From Parabacteroides goldsteinii (GTDB lineage: Bacteria; Bacteroidota; Bacteroidia; Bacteroidales; Tannerellaceae), in the NCBI RefSeq assembly GCF_015550595.1, contig NZ_JADNBB010000026.1, positions 1-64,000 of the forward strand: 64,000 nt of DNA. Direction: 5' to 3'. Position numbers and translations under genes: made by a program. Below, piece by piece: positions 27,224-36,621 of this stretch. Numbering within the stretch: the stretch's first letter is position 1; every line of letters starts with the position of its first letter. The notes below the pieces were generated by a model. It saw only the letters and a program-made list of their open reading frames with translations. It searched no databases and was not told where the DNA came from.

Positions 27224-27289
27224 CTGCCCCGTCTGTAACCTACGCAACACTGCCTAGATGACGGACGGGGTAGCACGTAGGTTGTAGAC
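27224..27289 (+). promoter_or_regulatory. Overlapping alternative RNA helices between DAHP synthase and tyrA
   Basis: Helix 1: 27224-27233 with 27264-27273 (10 bp, one G-U). Helix 2: 27231-27244 with 27276-27289 (14 bp, two G-U). They are interleaved and share 27231-27233, so they are alternatives or could coexist as a pseudoknot-like fold. No T run follows, so it is not a plain terminator. Confidence 0.45.
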
Positions 27290-27344
27290 GTGGAAGCGCG
27301 TAGACAACGAACGGAAAAATAAAAAGACAAAAAGAATAAAGACA

Positions 27345-28118
27345 ATGAAGATATTAATATTAGGTGCCGGAAAGATGGGTTCTTTCTTCACCGACTTGCT
27401 GAGTTTCGACCATGAAGTAGCTGTATTGGAAAGCGATCCGAAAAGGATGCGTTTCATTTACAATGCTCTTCGTCTTCAAAAACCGGAAGAGGTTGCAGAG
27501 TTTGCTCCTGAATTGGTTATCAACTGTGTGACATTGAACTATACGATCGAAGCGTTTAAAGCCGTCCTTCCTTACCTGCAACCGTATTGTATTATTTCGG
27601 ACATTGCATCCGTAAAGACCCATCTGAAAGAGTTCTACGAAACCTGCGGTTTCCCGTATGTTTCCACTCACCCGATGTTCGGTCCTACTTTTGCCAATCT
27701 GGGACAGTTGGAAAAAGAGAATACAATCATTATCTCCGAAGGCGACCATCTGGGAAAGATTTTCTTCAAAGATATTTACGCCAGCCTACGCCTGCATATC
27801 TGCGAATACACATTCGAAGAGCATGATAAGGTGGTGGCTTATTCATTAGGTATTCCTTTTGCATCGACAATGGTATTTGCCGCAACGATGAAGCATCAGG
27901 ATGCACCCGGTACGACATTCAAGCGTCACATGAAGATTGCACGCGGACTGTTGTCGGAAGATGATTACCTGTTGACTGAAATCCTTTTTAACCCGCGTAC
28001 ACCGAAACAGATCGCTCGTATCCAGGAAGAACTGAATATTCTTCAGGAGATCATCAAGGATAAAGACTCCGAGGCAATGAAAGGCTATCTGACAAAGATC
28101 CGTAAGAACATTGAATAA
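27345..28118 (+). CDS. tyrA: Prephenate dehydrogenase
   Basis: A 257-residue NAD(P)-dependent enzyme that turns prephenate into 4-hydroxyphenylpyruvate for tyrosine synthesis. A Rossmann start (ILILGAGKMGSFF, residues 3-15) is followed by the family signature STHPMFGPTF (about 107-116, catalytic His) and a helical C-terminal dimerisation domain. No ACT domain or fused mutase. It is the fourth gene of the Phe/Tyr operon, 130 bp after the DAHP synthase fusion, and a terminator follows it at 28149-28188. Confidence 0.92.
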   Translation: MKILILGAGKMGSFFTDLLSFDHEVAVLESDPKRMRFIYNALRLQKPEEVAEFAPELVINCVTLNYTIEAFKAVLPYLQPYCIISDIASVKTHLKEFYETCGFPYVSTHPMFGPTFANLGQLEKENTIIISEGDHLGKIFFKDIYASLRLHICEYTFEEHDKVVAYSLGIPFASTMVFAATMKHQDAPGTTFKRHMKIARGLLSEDDYLLTEILFNPRTPKQIARIQEELNILQEIIKDKDSEAMKGYLTKIRKNIE

Positions 28119-28148
28119 CAATCGTCACTAACCGCGCAGGTAGTCGTA

Positions 28149-28188
28149 ATTACCCGCGCGGCTGGTGACTACAGGCTGCGCGGGTAAT
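28149..28188 (+). terminator. Terminator of the aromatic operon
   Basis: An 11-bp perfect GC-rich stem (28149-28159 with 28178-28188) followed by a T run. An alternative helix, 28124-28137 with 28156-28169 (14 bp with wobble pairs), overlaps its left arm, so this 3' region can fold in two ways. Confidence 0.7.
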
Positions 28189-28228
28189 TTTTATCTATAT
28201 GACTATATTTATCAGTAAAATCGTGATT

Positions 28229-30733
28229 TTATTCAGCAATGAAATTACCTTGCCCTACACTCCAGTCGTTACCGAAGAAACCGGATACTTCAACTCCACG
28301 AATACCTTCTTTCAGGACATCCACGTTAAAGATCAATAAGTCGGGGAAACCGGTAATACCGGAGATATAATCGTTCGGATAGGTTGCTTTCATTCCTTCG
28401 ATACCAGTTCCGGCCACTACACCGACGCTGGCTGTACGGCTATCGGGACGGGGATAGACGAAATAAGTTCCCAGGTTATTACCCTTCATTACTTTGTCTC
28501 CCATCCGTATCTCACCTTTCAGAACCTGTACCGGAGCATTCTTCAGAAGCTTATTCCAGGCTTTATTGTTCGCTGCATTTCCATAAAGGACAACATTCCG
28601 GTCGGCATAGGCAGACGGAGCAAAGTCTTTATCGGCAATCACTTCGATAGAACCGTTTCCTCTGTAAAGGAATGTTTCCGCATCGAACCGTGCTTTGTTC
28701 TGATACCATGCGTTTTCTTCTTTATTGCCTCCGGTGGCATATACAAATACCACATTATTGTCGAAAGCCTGCTTGAAACCACCATAACGTGAAGGATATT
28801 TCTCCGCTACCGATACCTCGTCGATCAATGTCCATTTACCGGAAACTTTCTTCAAGATAGCCGGTTTACTTCCATCTGCACGAAGCGTTTCATTGTCGAT
28901 CGCTATTATTGCTTCCGCCGGAAGTTCCAGAGCTGGAAGATCAAAGGTGAGGGAAGCGACATTCGAGGTTGTTCCTTCAAGCCCTTTGCCGGTTTGCTTG
29001 AAAGATACGGAAGAAAAAGCGTAGGCGGTATCCTGCTGATTTATGGTTACCCAATAATCTTTAGCGGAAATAGCAGGAGAGGCAGTATGGAACTCCAGTT
29101 GCTTCACTTCGCCGGCAGCCGGAACTTTATGCCAGCGGAAATAATCGAATATAGGTTTCCAGTCTACGCTCTCGTTGCTGTACCAATGCGAACCACCGGG
29201 ATATTCATAATAACAGAAGTCCGGGTGGAAAGTACCCAACAGTTCACGCATCTGGCGTACCTGCTGGATAGGAACCACATTATCGGAGTCGCCATGCAGG
29301 ATATAGATACCCGATTGCAGGAAGTTTTTCTTCAGATCCAATACACGTCCGGCATTAGCAGCCCGGCAAATCATATCGAAATGCATCTCTCCCACATTGG
29401 CAGCATCGGCATTCGGTCGGGAGTAGCGGGCAATATCCGGATAACTGGCACAGGGAGCGATAGCAGCAAAACGATCGGGATAAGTAACACCGAGGAACCA
29501 GGTTCCGTGTCCACCCATCGAATGACCGGTCAGGTAGGTATGCGACGGATCGGTTTTTAATACTTTCTCTGCTTCAGCTAGAACTTCCATTGCGTCGATA
29601 CGTCCCCACTCTTCCCAGTTGAAACCGAACGGCCGGCGATTGGTCGGAGCGACGATATGTCCCCAGTCTTTCGGAGCATAGGCACGGGCCTGATTACGGG
29701 CTTCCACAGATGCTCCGTGAACAGAAAGGAACAATGCCTGATTATCGGCCTGAGTCGTGGATGGAGTCACACTATAATATTGCACGCTGCCATCTACATT
29801 ACTGATAAAAGTCCGTTCATGAATGGAAGAAGCGTCTTTTTGCTGAAAAGCGATTTCAGTACGGTCGATCTCTTTTCCCGACTTATCCAATAGAGTAACA
29901 GTAGCCTTCGTTTCCCCTTTCTTTGTGGAAACGGCTGCCGGAACCTGGAATTTGACCTTACGTACCATCATAGGCATGATATCGTCCGTTGCAATAGTAG
30001 CAGTCTCACCGCTTTCCAGTTTACACTGTATTTTTAATCCGGACAGATGCTTATCCTGCGCATTGACAACACGGATGGCGGCCCATTTCTCTCCCGTTTC
30101 TCCATTAATGATGTCCGGCAGGGTCATATCTCTTTTTGTGAACATCACCGGTTTAGTCGGGATGATCAATTTGGCCTCTACCCGACCGAAACGTCCCGGG
30201 GTGAAGATAAATTCGTTATTTCCCTTTTGCAAACGGAAAGGGATCAACGTATAAGCAAAATCGTAATGATCGCCTTCGTGTGGCATACCATTGATAAAAG
30301 TACGGGTGTTTCCACTCGATTCGAGTAAGGCGATCTGTGGTTTATCCGCTTCATAAGCTGTATAAACATACGCACGACGTAAGGCACGATTGGCAAATTT
30401 TCCGGTAGAGTCGGCAGCGATCGGAGTCCATTGTACGGCTTCCCGGGTACGTCCGTAGTTCGTTGCAGTCAGGTCATTTTCCGAAGGAGTACGGAATTTG
30501 CCGGTTGCAATCTCCCATCCCAGACCGTCGGAGGTGGTGAACAAATAACCGGAAGGGGCTGTCACAGGGACAAAGTATCCCTGCTTAAAAGCATGGAGGA
30601 TGACACCTTCGTCCACACGTTCTACCCTCTCTTTTCCGAAATACTCGACAATATTACCTGTCGTTTGTTGTGCTATCAGCGGAGCCATACTTATAAACAG
30701 CCCGGTAGCAATCAAAATGAACATTTTCTTCAT
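28229..30733 (-). CDS. Exported alpha/beta-hydrolase (S9/esterase-like)
   Basis: An 834-residue protein with a signal peptide (LIAQQ, about residue 22). Residues about 25-300 are beta-rich. A compact alpha/beta-hydrolase domain (about 330-535) has Ser405 in TGHSMGGHG, Asp482/484 in LHGDSDNVV and His516 in PGGSHWY. About 300 further residues follow (540-834), with possible beta modules. It resembles prolyl-oligopeptidase-superfamily hydrolases annotated as S9 peptidases or carbohydrate esterases; the sequence does not distinguish them. It is the last gene of PUL2, 24 bp after a sulfatase gene, so deacylation of the PUL2 substrate is a plausible role. Confidence 0.75.
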   Translation of the reverse strand: MKKMFILIATGLFISMAPLIAQQTTGNIVEYFGKERVERVDEGVILHAFKQGYFVPVTAPSGYLFTTSDGLGWEIATGKFRTPSENDLTATNYGRTREAVQWTPIAADSTGKFANRALRRAYVYTAYEADKPQIALLESSGNTRTFINGMPHEGDHYDFAYTLIPFRLQKGNNEFIFTPGRFGRVEAKLIIPTKPVMFTKRDMTLPDIINGETGEKWAAIRVVNAQDKHLSGLKIQCKLESGETATIATDDIMPMMVRKVKFQVPAAVSTKKGETKATVTLLDKSGKEIDRTEIAFQQKDASSIHERTFISNVDGSVQYYSVTPSTTQADNQALFLSVHGASVEARNQARAYAPKDWGHIVAPTNRRPFGFNWEEWGRIDAMEVLAEAEKVLKTDPSHTYLTGHSMGGHGTWFLGVTYPDRFAAIAPCASYPDIARYSRPNADAANVGEMHFDMICRAANAGRVLDLKKNFLQSGIYILHGDSDNVVPIQQVRQMRELLGTFHPDFCYYEYPGGSHWYSNESVDWKPIFDYFRWHKVPAAGEVKQLEFHTASPAISAKDYWVTINQQDTAYAFSSVSFKQTGKGLEGTTSNVASLTFDLPALELPAEAIIAIDNETLRADGSKPAILKKVSGKWTLIDEVSVAEKYPSRYGGFKQAFDNNVVFVYATGGNKEENAWYQNKARFDAETFLYRGNGSIEVIADKDFAPSAYADRNVVLYGNAANNKAWNKLLKNAPVQVLKGEIRMGDKVMKGNNLGTYFVYPRPDSRTASVGVVAGTGIEGMKATYPNDYISGITGFPDLLIFNVDVLKEGIRGVEVSGFFGNDWSVGQGNFIAE

Positions 30734-30757
30734 GTGAAATAAATTAGTGGTTGTATC

Positions 30758-32344
30758 TTACATCCAGTAGTACTGATCCATTATTTCCTTCATCCGTGGC
30801 GTATCGGCATCGGTATCTCCTACTTCCTCACGAAGTTTCAATAGTTCCTGCTTCATTTCCTTGATGATATCTTTATACTGAGGATCATTATACATGTTCT
30901 TATCCTCCTTCGGATCTACCTGCAAATCATGGAATTCCCATGCCGGAGTGGTCGGCGTTTCTTCCGATCCCGTCGCATTCAGGCGGTCGCCATACAAGAA
31001 CATCAGTTTATAACGCTCGTTTCGGATACCCATATGAGCCGGACGGATGGAATGATGTGTCCAGTAGCGATAATACATTTCTTTCCGCCAGTCGGCAGAC
31101 GTCTCCCCTTTCAGATTCTCCCGGAAGCTTTTACCTTGCGACAAATCCGGAGCCTTTACTCCGGCATAATCGGCCAGTGTCGAAGCAAAGTCGACGTTCA
31201 GGATAATATCTTTATTACGTGTTCCGGCCGGAATTTCTTTCGGATAGCGGATCACGAAAGGCATGTGCAAAGGTTCTTCGTACATCATCCGCTTATCGAA
31301 CATACCATGTTCACCCAGGAAATAGCCCTGGTCGGAAACATAAACTACGATCGTATTCTTACTCAATCCCTCTTCATCGAGCATCTTCAACAGACGGCCT
31401 ATATTATCGTCGATCGTAGCACCACAACGCAGGTAGTCCTTGATCATCTTCTGGTAGATCTTCTTACGGGCGGCAACCTTATCCATACCTTTTGTAGAGA
31501 AAGGCAATTCCGGATAACGGCACCACCAGGCATCCGGATCCTTCGAAGCGGTCTCCCAACGCCATCCCATATTCTCCAACTGCTGTCCGGTGAAAGCTCT
31601 GCCCGACTCTTCCGGGCCGAACTCCATCATGCTTTCGGGTTCAGGGAATACCACATCGTCATAAAGATGTTTCATCCGTTCGGGGAAATCCCAGGGTTCG
31701 TGGGTTGCTTTGAAATGGCAACACATCATAAAAGGTTTGTTCTTATCACGGTTGCGTATCCACTCCATGGTCTGATCGGTTACGATATCAGTCGAGAAGC
31801 CTTTTACCTCCACACCTTGTTTCCCTTTATCGTCGTCCACCCAGTTTTCGGCAGTCTTGAAAATCGGATTGACATATTCACCCTGGTCGTGGAACACATT
31901 GAAATGATCGAAACCGGCAGGTTGTCTCTTCAAATGCCACTTACCGATCAAGGCTGTCTGATAGCCACCGGCCTGCATTTGTTTTGCAATGTTATCGACG
32001 GCCGGCTCCAGTCCATCCTCCAGGGTATACACACCATTACGGTGGCTGTATGCTCCGGTCATGATAGCGGCACGGCTCGGTGCGGAGATCGAGTTGGTAC
32101 AGAAACAATTATCCAACACACAACCTTCGTCAGCCAAACGGCGGATATTTTCATTCTTTACATAGTCAGCCAGGATACCTCCATAGATACCCCACGCCTG
32201 ACCGGTATGGTCGTCAGACAAAATAAAAAGGATGTTCGGGCGTTCTTCCGCCTCTTTCTCCGTCTTTTTGTTCGAGTTGCAACCAATGATAGGCAAGCAT
32301 GTTGCTAACATACCTGCCTTTAAAATTAGATCAGCGTTTTTCAT
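30758..32344 (-). CDS. S1-family sulfatase, lipoprotein (serine type)
   Basis: A 528-residue sulfatase with a lipobox (LPIIGC, Cys22), thus probably membrane-anchored. The metal-binding start NILFILSDDHTG (37-48) and the formylglycine motif Ser87-Ala-Pro-Ser-Arg91 are intact, followed by GKWHLKR and VVYVSDQGYFLGEHGMFDK (metal-binding Asp/Gln-His). The serine-type motif needs an anaerobic sulfatase-maturating radical-SAM enzyme, which is not encoded in this window. It should remove sulfate esters from a PUL2 glycan. It lies 21 bp after a second sulfatase gene. Confidence 0.92.
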   Translation of the reverse strand: MKNADLILKAGMLATCLPIIGCNSNKKTEKEAEERPNILFILSDDHTGQAWGIYGGILADYVKNENIRRLADEGCVLDNCFCTNSISAPSRAAIMTGAYSHRNGVYTLEDGLEPAVDNIAKQMQAGGYQTALIGKWHLKRQPAGFDHFNVFHDQGEYVNPIFKTAENWVDDDKGKQGVEVKGFSTDIVTDQTMEWIRNRDKNKPFMMCCHFKATHEPWDFPERMKHLYDDVVFPEPESMMEFGPEESGRAFTGQQLENMGWRWETASKDPDAWWCRYPELPFSTKGMDKVAARKKIYQKMIKDYLRCGATIDDNIGRLLKMLDEEGLSKNTIVVYVSDQGYFLGEHGMFDKRMMYEEPLHMPFVIRYPKEIPAGTRNKDIILNVDFASTLADYAGVKAPDLSQGKSFRENLKGETSADWRKEMYYRYWTHHSIRPAHMGIRNERYKLMFLYGDRLNATGSEETPTTPAWEFHDLQVDPKEDKNMYNDPQYKDIIKEMKQELLKLREEVGDTDADTPRMKEIMDQYYWM

Positions 32345-32365
32345 TACCTAATATATAATAATATG

Positions 32366-33775
32366 TTATTTTAATTTTCCTGGTTCGCGACGTCCTGTTC
32401 CCTTCACACGTGTCAGATTATCTCCCAGATCCTTACGCATATCATCAGCGATCTTCATTAATTTGGCAGCCTCTTCCGGATACTGGGATATGACATCGTA
32501 ACGTTCTCCCGGATCACGACGCAGATCATACATTTCAGTCTTCTTCAGTTCCAGGTTTGTCAAATTTCCCGGCTGGCCGTCGTTACCCGGCGCGTAAGCA
32601 CCATAAGTGACATATTTATGTGGGAACACAAGTTTGAATTTACCGTCTGTCACAGCCTCCAAATCGTTTTTGTGATAATAATAAACGAATGACTCGCGTG
32701 GATTAGCATCCTTTTCTCCTTTGATAAGAGGAACGATACTTACACCGTCGATCTTACGTTGTGGAAGCGGGGCACCGCTGAGTTCCGCCAATGTCGGCAA
32801 CAGGTCTATATTGGATGCCAGTTTATTACAGGTTGTACCCGGCTGAACAGTTCCTTTCCAGTACATCACACACGGGATACGGTTACCACCATCAAAAGTA
32901 GTAGCTTTAGCTTCGCGAAGCCCTCCGGCCGAACCGGCATGGTTTCCGTAGTTAGCCCACGGACCATTATCGGAAGTAAGGACGATCAGGGTATTTTCTT
33001 CCAATCCCTGTTCACGTAATGCTTTCAATACTTCACCGACACTCCAGTCCAGTTCCATCATTACATCACCGTATAACCCCTGTTCACTCTTTCCTTTAAA
33101 CTTATCGGAAACAGCCAGAGGCACATGCGGCATGGAATGTGCCAGATAAATAAAGAACGGTTTATTTTTGTTCTTCTTGATGAAGTTTACCGTACGGTTC
33201 GTATAATCGGTTGTAAATTGGGTCTGATCGGTGTTATAACCGACTATTTCGTTTCCATCGTAAGTCGGCAGATCCGGAAAATTGAAGACTTCCCCCTGTT
33301 GCGGGTGGAAAGGCCACATATCATTGGAATATGGCAGTCCGTAATATTCATCGAAACCGTTCTGCAAAGGAAGGAATTGTTTGGCGTCTCCCAAATGCCA
33401 TTTACCAAAAACAGCCGTACTATATCCTTTTTGTTTCAGCAACTCTCCTATCGTCATTTCATCAGGACTGATGCCATAATCGGAACCCGGCCCCGGTGCT
33501 CCGGCAAAACCGATACGGTTCGGATAACATCCGGTCAGCAATCCGGCACGCGATGCACCGCTGATAGGTTGTCCGGCAAGGAAATGGGTGAAACGGACTC
33601 CCTCGGCGGCCATACGGTCGATGTTCGGCGTTTTGTATCCGTAGGCACCGTTATAGGAAAAGTCTCCGTAGCCTGCATCATCGAGGTTGATGATAATGAA
33701 ATTAGTGTAGTTTGCGGCCACACCAGCCATTGAAAATGCGGACGTAGCAGCCAATAAGAATAGTTTACTGTTCAT
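32366..33775 (-). CDS. S1-family sulfatase, arylsulfatase A-like (serine type)
   Basis: A 469-residue exported sulfatase (signal peptide ending near VAANY, about residue 22). Metal site NLDDAGYGD (30-38), formylglycine motif Ser72-Gly-Ala-Ser-Arg76 in QPISGASRAG, GKWHLGD, LAHSMPHVPL and TSDNGPW. It is of the serine type, so it depends on the same anaerobic maturase as its neighbour. The two sulfatases differ strongly in sequence and one is lipidated, so they probably remove sulfate at different positions or in different compartments. A 16-bp hairpin lies just upstream of the start. Confidence 0.92.
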   Translation of the reverse strand: MNSKLFLLAATSAFSMAGVAANYTNFIIINLDDAGYGDFSYNGAYGYKTPNIDRMAAEGVRFTHFLAGQPISGASRAGLLTGCYPNRIGFAGAPGPGSDYGISPDEMTIGELLKQKGYSTAVFGKWHLGDAKQFLPLQNGFDEYYGLPYSNDMWPFHPQQGEVFNFPDLPTYDGNEIVGYNTDQTQFTTDYTNRTVNFIKKNKNKPFFIYLAHSMPHVPLAVSDKFKGKSEQGLYGDVMMELDWSVGEVLKALREQGLEENTLIVLTSDNGPWANYGNHAGSAGGLREAKATTFDGGNRIPCVMYWKGTVQPGTTCNKLASNIDLLPTLAELSGAPLPQRKIDGVSIVPLIKGEKDANPRESFVYYYHKNDLEAVTDGKFKLVFPHKYVTYGAYAPGNDGQPGNLTNLELKKTEMYDLRRDPGERYDVISQYPEEAAKLMKIADDMRKDLGDNLTRVKGTGRREPGKLK

Positions 33776-33793
33776 GATATTATGTTTCTTGTT

Positions 33794-33835
33794 AAACTTT
33801 GCGAACTTTAAGAGTAGACAAAGTTCGCAAAGTTT
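33794..33835 (-). promoter_or_regulatory. Strong intercistronic hairpin upstream of the PUL2 sulfatases
   Basis: A 16-bp perfect stem (33794-33809 with 33820-33835) and a 10-base loop within the 106-bp gap between the metallophosphoesterase and sulfatase genes. No T run follows on the minus strand. It probably sets different expression levels on either side, or stabilises the upstream message. Confidence 0.6.
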
Positions 33836-33881
33836 TCTAAAGAAACAAATAATATTATAGGAGTTTTCTTCCTACAAACAC

Positions 33882-34964
33882 TTAGGGTTCAATCACAATA
33901 TCGAATTCGTCACAGTCGCCGGTACGCCAGGCAAACGACTCCGTTGTCGGAGAAATACCAAACAAAGGAGAATAAGTTTTTACCTTGATCGTTTTCCCAT
34001 CCGGCATAAATTCCAGGATACGCAACCAACCGTCTCCCCCGTTCCCATGCCAACCGCCTCCGGCTGTCTGAGCGTTGAACATCATTTGGAATACACTTTT
34101 CCCGGCTATATTCTTATCCGTACGGCGTCCTACATTGTGGCAGAAATCATCGACCAGACAATAGTGACCACAAATCAGCATACGGATATTGGAAGAGGGA
34201 TACAACAGTTTCTCCCAGATCGCTTTCCCATAATTAGCCGGAGATACTTTATAGTTTTCGGATTCGATCACCGTTCCGTCCCACCGCAAATAGGAATGTG
34301 TCAGAACAAAAACCTTATGATCGGCAAACTTCTTACCGGCAGCTAAATCTTTCGCCCATTCGAGCACCTCATCACGGGGAGCAAACTCTGTCGTAATAAC
34401 AAGAATTTTGCCCCAATGAGGTTCATCGAACGCAAAAGCCGCATTCTCCAATGTCGGTAATCCGAATGCATTATTGCAAACGCTGACTAATGAGTTTTTC
34501 CATGCACTGTTACGCTCCACCGGGAAATATTCAGGAAACCGGCACAGGCGGTTCTCCGAACGGGTATATCCATAATCATGATTTCCGCCACAAATGATAT
34601 AAGGGATCTTATTATCTAACTTAGCAAAGGCATTGGAAGCTGCTTTCCATTGCTGGGTACTTGTCTGGTTTCCGTTTACATTATCCGGAACGATATATTC
34701 GTTTTGTTCCACCAGATCACCGGTACATAACACAGCCTTCACCGACAGTTTGTCCAGATTAGCAGCCGTCCATGCAGTCATCAGGTCGAAGAGCGGCTGG
34801 TTGGTATCGAACTTGGTATAACTCTGCGGGTCCGGTAAAAGGATCATTGAAAACGATTCGGCATCCGTCAATTCCGGTTTTCCCGCTCCCGGTTGTCCGC
34901 TTTTATTCTGAGCTGTTGCCATCAGAAATGGCAACAGCATACATATACAAATAAGTTTCTTCAT
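33882..34964 (-). CDS. Exported calcineurin-like metallophosphoesterase
   Basis: A 360-residue protein with a signal peptide (LMATAQ, about residue 19). Metallophosphoesterase motifs in order: LPDPQSY (about 43-49, with Gln where the usual D-x-H His would be), CTGDLVEQ (about 80-87), CGGNHDYGY (GNHD motif), LTHSYLRWD (about 225) and CGHYCLVDD (GHxH-like). Substrates in this family vary: phosphomonoesters, phosphodiesters, sugar phosphates. Located after susD in PUL2, it may remove phosphate from the imported glycan. The DPQ substitution at motif 1 is worth noting; a two-metal site is otherwise present. Confidence 0.8.
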   Translation of the reverse strand: MKKLICICMLLPFLMATAQNKSGQPGAGKPELTDAESFSMILLPDPQSYTKFDTNQPLFDLMTAWTAANLDKLSVKAVLCTGDLVEQNEYIVPDNVNGNQTSTQQWKAASNAFAKLDNKIPYIICGGNHDYGYTRSENRLCRFPEYFPVERNSAWKNSLVSVCNNAFGLPTLENAAFAFDEPHWGKILVITTEFAPRDEVLEWAKDLAAGKKFADHKVFVLTHSYLRWDGTVIESENYKVSPANYGKAIWEKLLYPSSNIRMLICGHYCLVDDFCHNVGRRTDKNIAGKSVFQMMFNAQTAGGGWHGNGGDGWLRILEFMPDGKTIKVKTYSPLFGISPTTESFAWRTGDCDEFDIVIEP

Positions 34965-34995
34965 TTTATTTATCTATTCATTAAAGAGATACACA

Positions 34996-36615
34996 TCAGT
35001 TACCCCAACCGGAGTGTTGTTGCAAATTCTTATTGGAATTCAATTCATCGGCAGGATAAGGCAGATCAAACAATTTTTCATCCCAGGCAAACCCGCCGAC
35101 ACGGGGCCATTCTTCCTTCAATGTTCCCCAACGTTTCAAATCATAATACCGCATGCAGTCTACTGCAAAAAGTTCTACTCTCGATTCGTAGTTTATCGCA
35201 TTCATGGCTTCTTGCCCGTTGGTGATTGTGAACGGCGGTAATACATCTTTATCGGCCATTTCTTCAGGTATATATTTCTCCGGATTAGCTAATGCGAACC
35301 GACGGGCACGGGAACGGACTTTTTCTATATATTCGGAACATTTTGCATAATCAGGAGCCGACTTTAATGCATACGCCTCCGCAATATGCAAATAAACTCT
35401 CGGCAAAAGCATTAAATGGATATCCGTCCGTTTATTCCAGGTGTTCTCGCCATACCATACTCCCCTTTTCTGAACATCATAACCGGTTGCCGTATTGACA
35501 AGCCAGTCCTGTTTCCATGTCATCTGTTTTCCGGTTGTCGTTTCGACTTCATCCATGATAGTGAAAAATGTCGCATCGAAACGAGGATCACGGTTTTTCC
35601 AACTCTCAGTTGCTTTATAATAAGACGATTCATTTATCGGTTTACCGTCTATCGCTTCATAGAAATCAACCAATTCACGGGACGGATAAAAATAATCGCC
35701 GGAATAGGTATCGCCGCGCATAATACGTCCGTCTTCACCCAAATCTTCGATAGTACCCCAATAGAACTCCCGGTATGTTTCCACACCACTGCCAAAACCT
35801 ACCGAGAAAATGATCTCCGGGCATGCTTCATAATCTACTCTCAACACATTCCCCGGATTTTCAATTAATGAATAGCCGTATTTCTCGACCTGTTCACCGG
35901 CTTTTATCGCATTCTCATACTCTTTTTCATACAGATAGACTTCGCATAAGTAAGCATAAGCCGCTCCTTTCGTTGCCCGGTTCTGATATTTATCCTCCCA
36001 GGCGTCCGGTAAATTCTGAGCGGCAAATTCAAGATCAGGAAGAACGGTCTGCTTAATGATCTCATTCTTGGGAGTTGCTGCTAATTGTACATCATCCTCA
36101 TTGGTCGGGTCTGAGACAGAAACGGAACGCAAAGGAACATCTCCATAGAACTGGACCAAGCGGAAATACCAGAATGCCCGGATAAAGAACATCTCTGCCA
36201 GGTGTTTATTGCGGGTATCTTCATCGATGATATCGGCAGGCATATTCTTCACTCCTTCGATATTTTTATTACAAACAGCTATCCCCTGATAAGCACGCTG
36301 CCAGATACCTTTCACCAGATTCGATTCATTCGGATTAAAGGATCCGACATAAAAAGGTTGGGCATCTTTAAAACCGGCAGACGATAGATCACCAGTCATT
36401 CCCAGTTCCAGTTGAGCGTCCGCCCAATGGGCATTCAGCTTCTGCAACTTGGCATAGCAGGCCATAGCCGCCAGGTCAGCATGCTCCTTCTGGGTAAAGA
36501 AAGTCGTTTCGTCAATTGAACCATAAGGATTCCGGTCCAGGAAATTATCCATACAGCTTGTTGTCAGTATACACAACAAGATCAATAATCCTATTATATT
36601 CGATTTCATAACCAT
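34996..36615 (-). CDS. SusD/RagB-family substrate-binding lipoprotein (PUL2)
   Basis: A 539-residue lipoprotein (lipobox LTTSC, Cys21) with SusD architecture: DNFLDRNPYGSIDETTFF at the mature N terminus, helical repeats (FFIRAFWYFRLVQFYGDVPL) and the C-terminal signature YESRVELFAVDCMRYYDLKRWG. The ATG at 36615 and the one at 36609 are both possible; either starts close after susC (6-12 bp). It captures substrate for the PUL2 SusC. Confidence 0.95.
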   Translation of the reverse strand: MVMKSNIIGLLILLCILTTSCMDNFLDRNPYGSIDETTFFTQKEHADLAAMACYAKLQKLNAHWADAQLELGMTGDLSSAGFKDAQPFYVGSFNPNESNLVKGIWQRAYQGIAVCNKNIEGVKNMPADIIDEDTRNKHLAEMFFIRAFWYFRLVQFYGDVPLRSVSVSDPTNEDDVQLAATPKNEIIKQTVLPDLEFAAQNLPDAWEDKYQNRATKGAAYAYLCEVYLYEKEYENAIKAGEQVEKYGYSLIENPGNVLRVDYEACPEIIFSVGFGSGVETYREFYWGTIEDLGEDGRIMRGDTYSGDYFYPSRELVDFYEAIDGKPINESSYYKATESWKNRDPRFDATFFTIMDEVETTTGKQMTWKQDWLVNTATGYDVQKRGVWYGENTWNKRTDIHLMLLPRVYLHIAEAYALKSAPDYAKCSEYIEKVRSRARRFALANPEKYIPEEMADKDVLPPFTITNGQEAMNAINYESRVELFAVDCMRYYDLKRWGTLKEEWPRVGGFAWDEKLFDLPYPADELNSNKNLQQHSGWGN

Positions 36616-36621
36616 CTTCTT

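Noticed and set aside
30929-32308. 459-codon plus-strand open frame
   Set aside because: It lies fully opposite the first sulfatase gene, whose catalytic motifs are intact; the frame encodes no recognisable domain.
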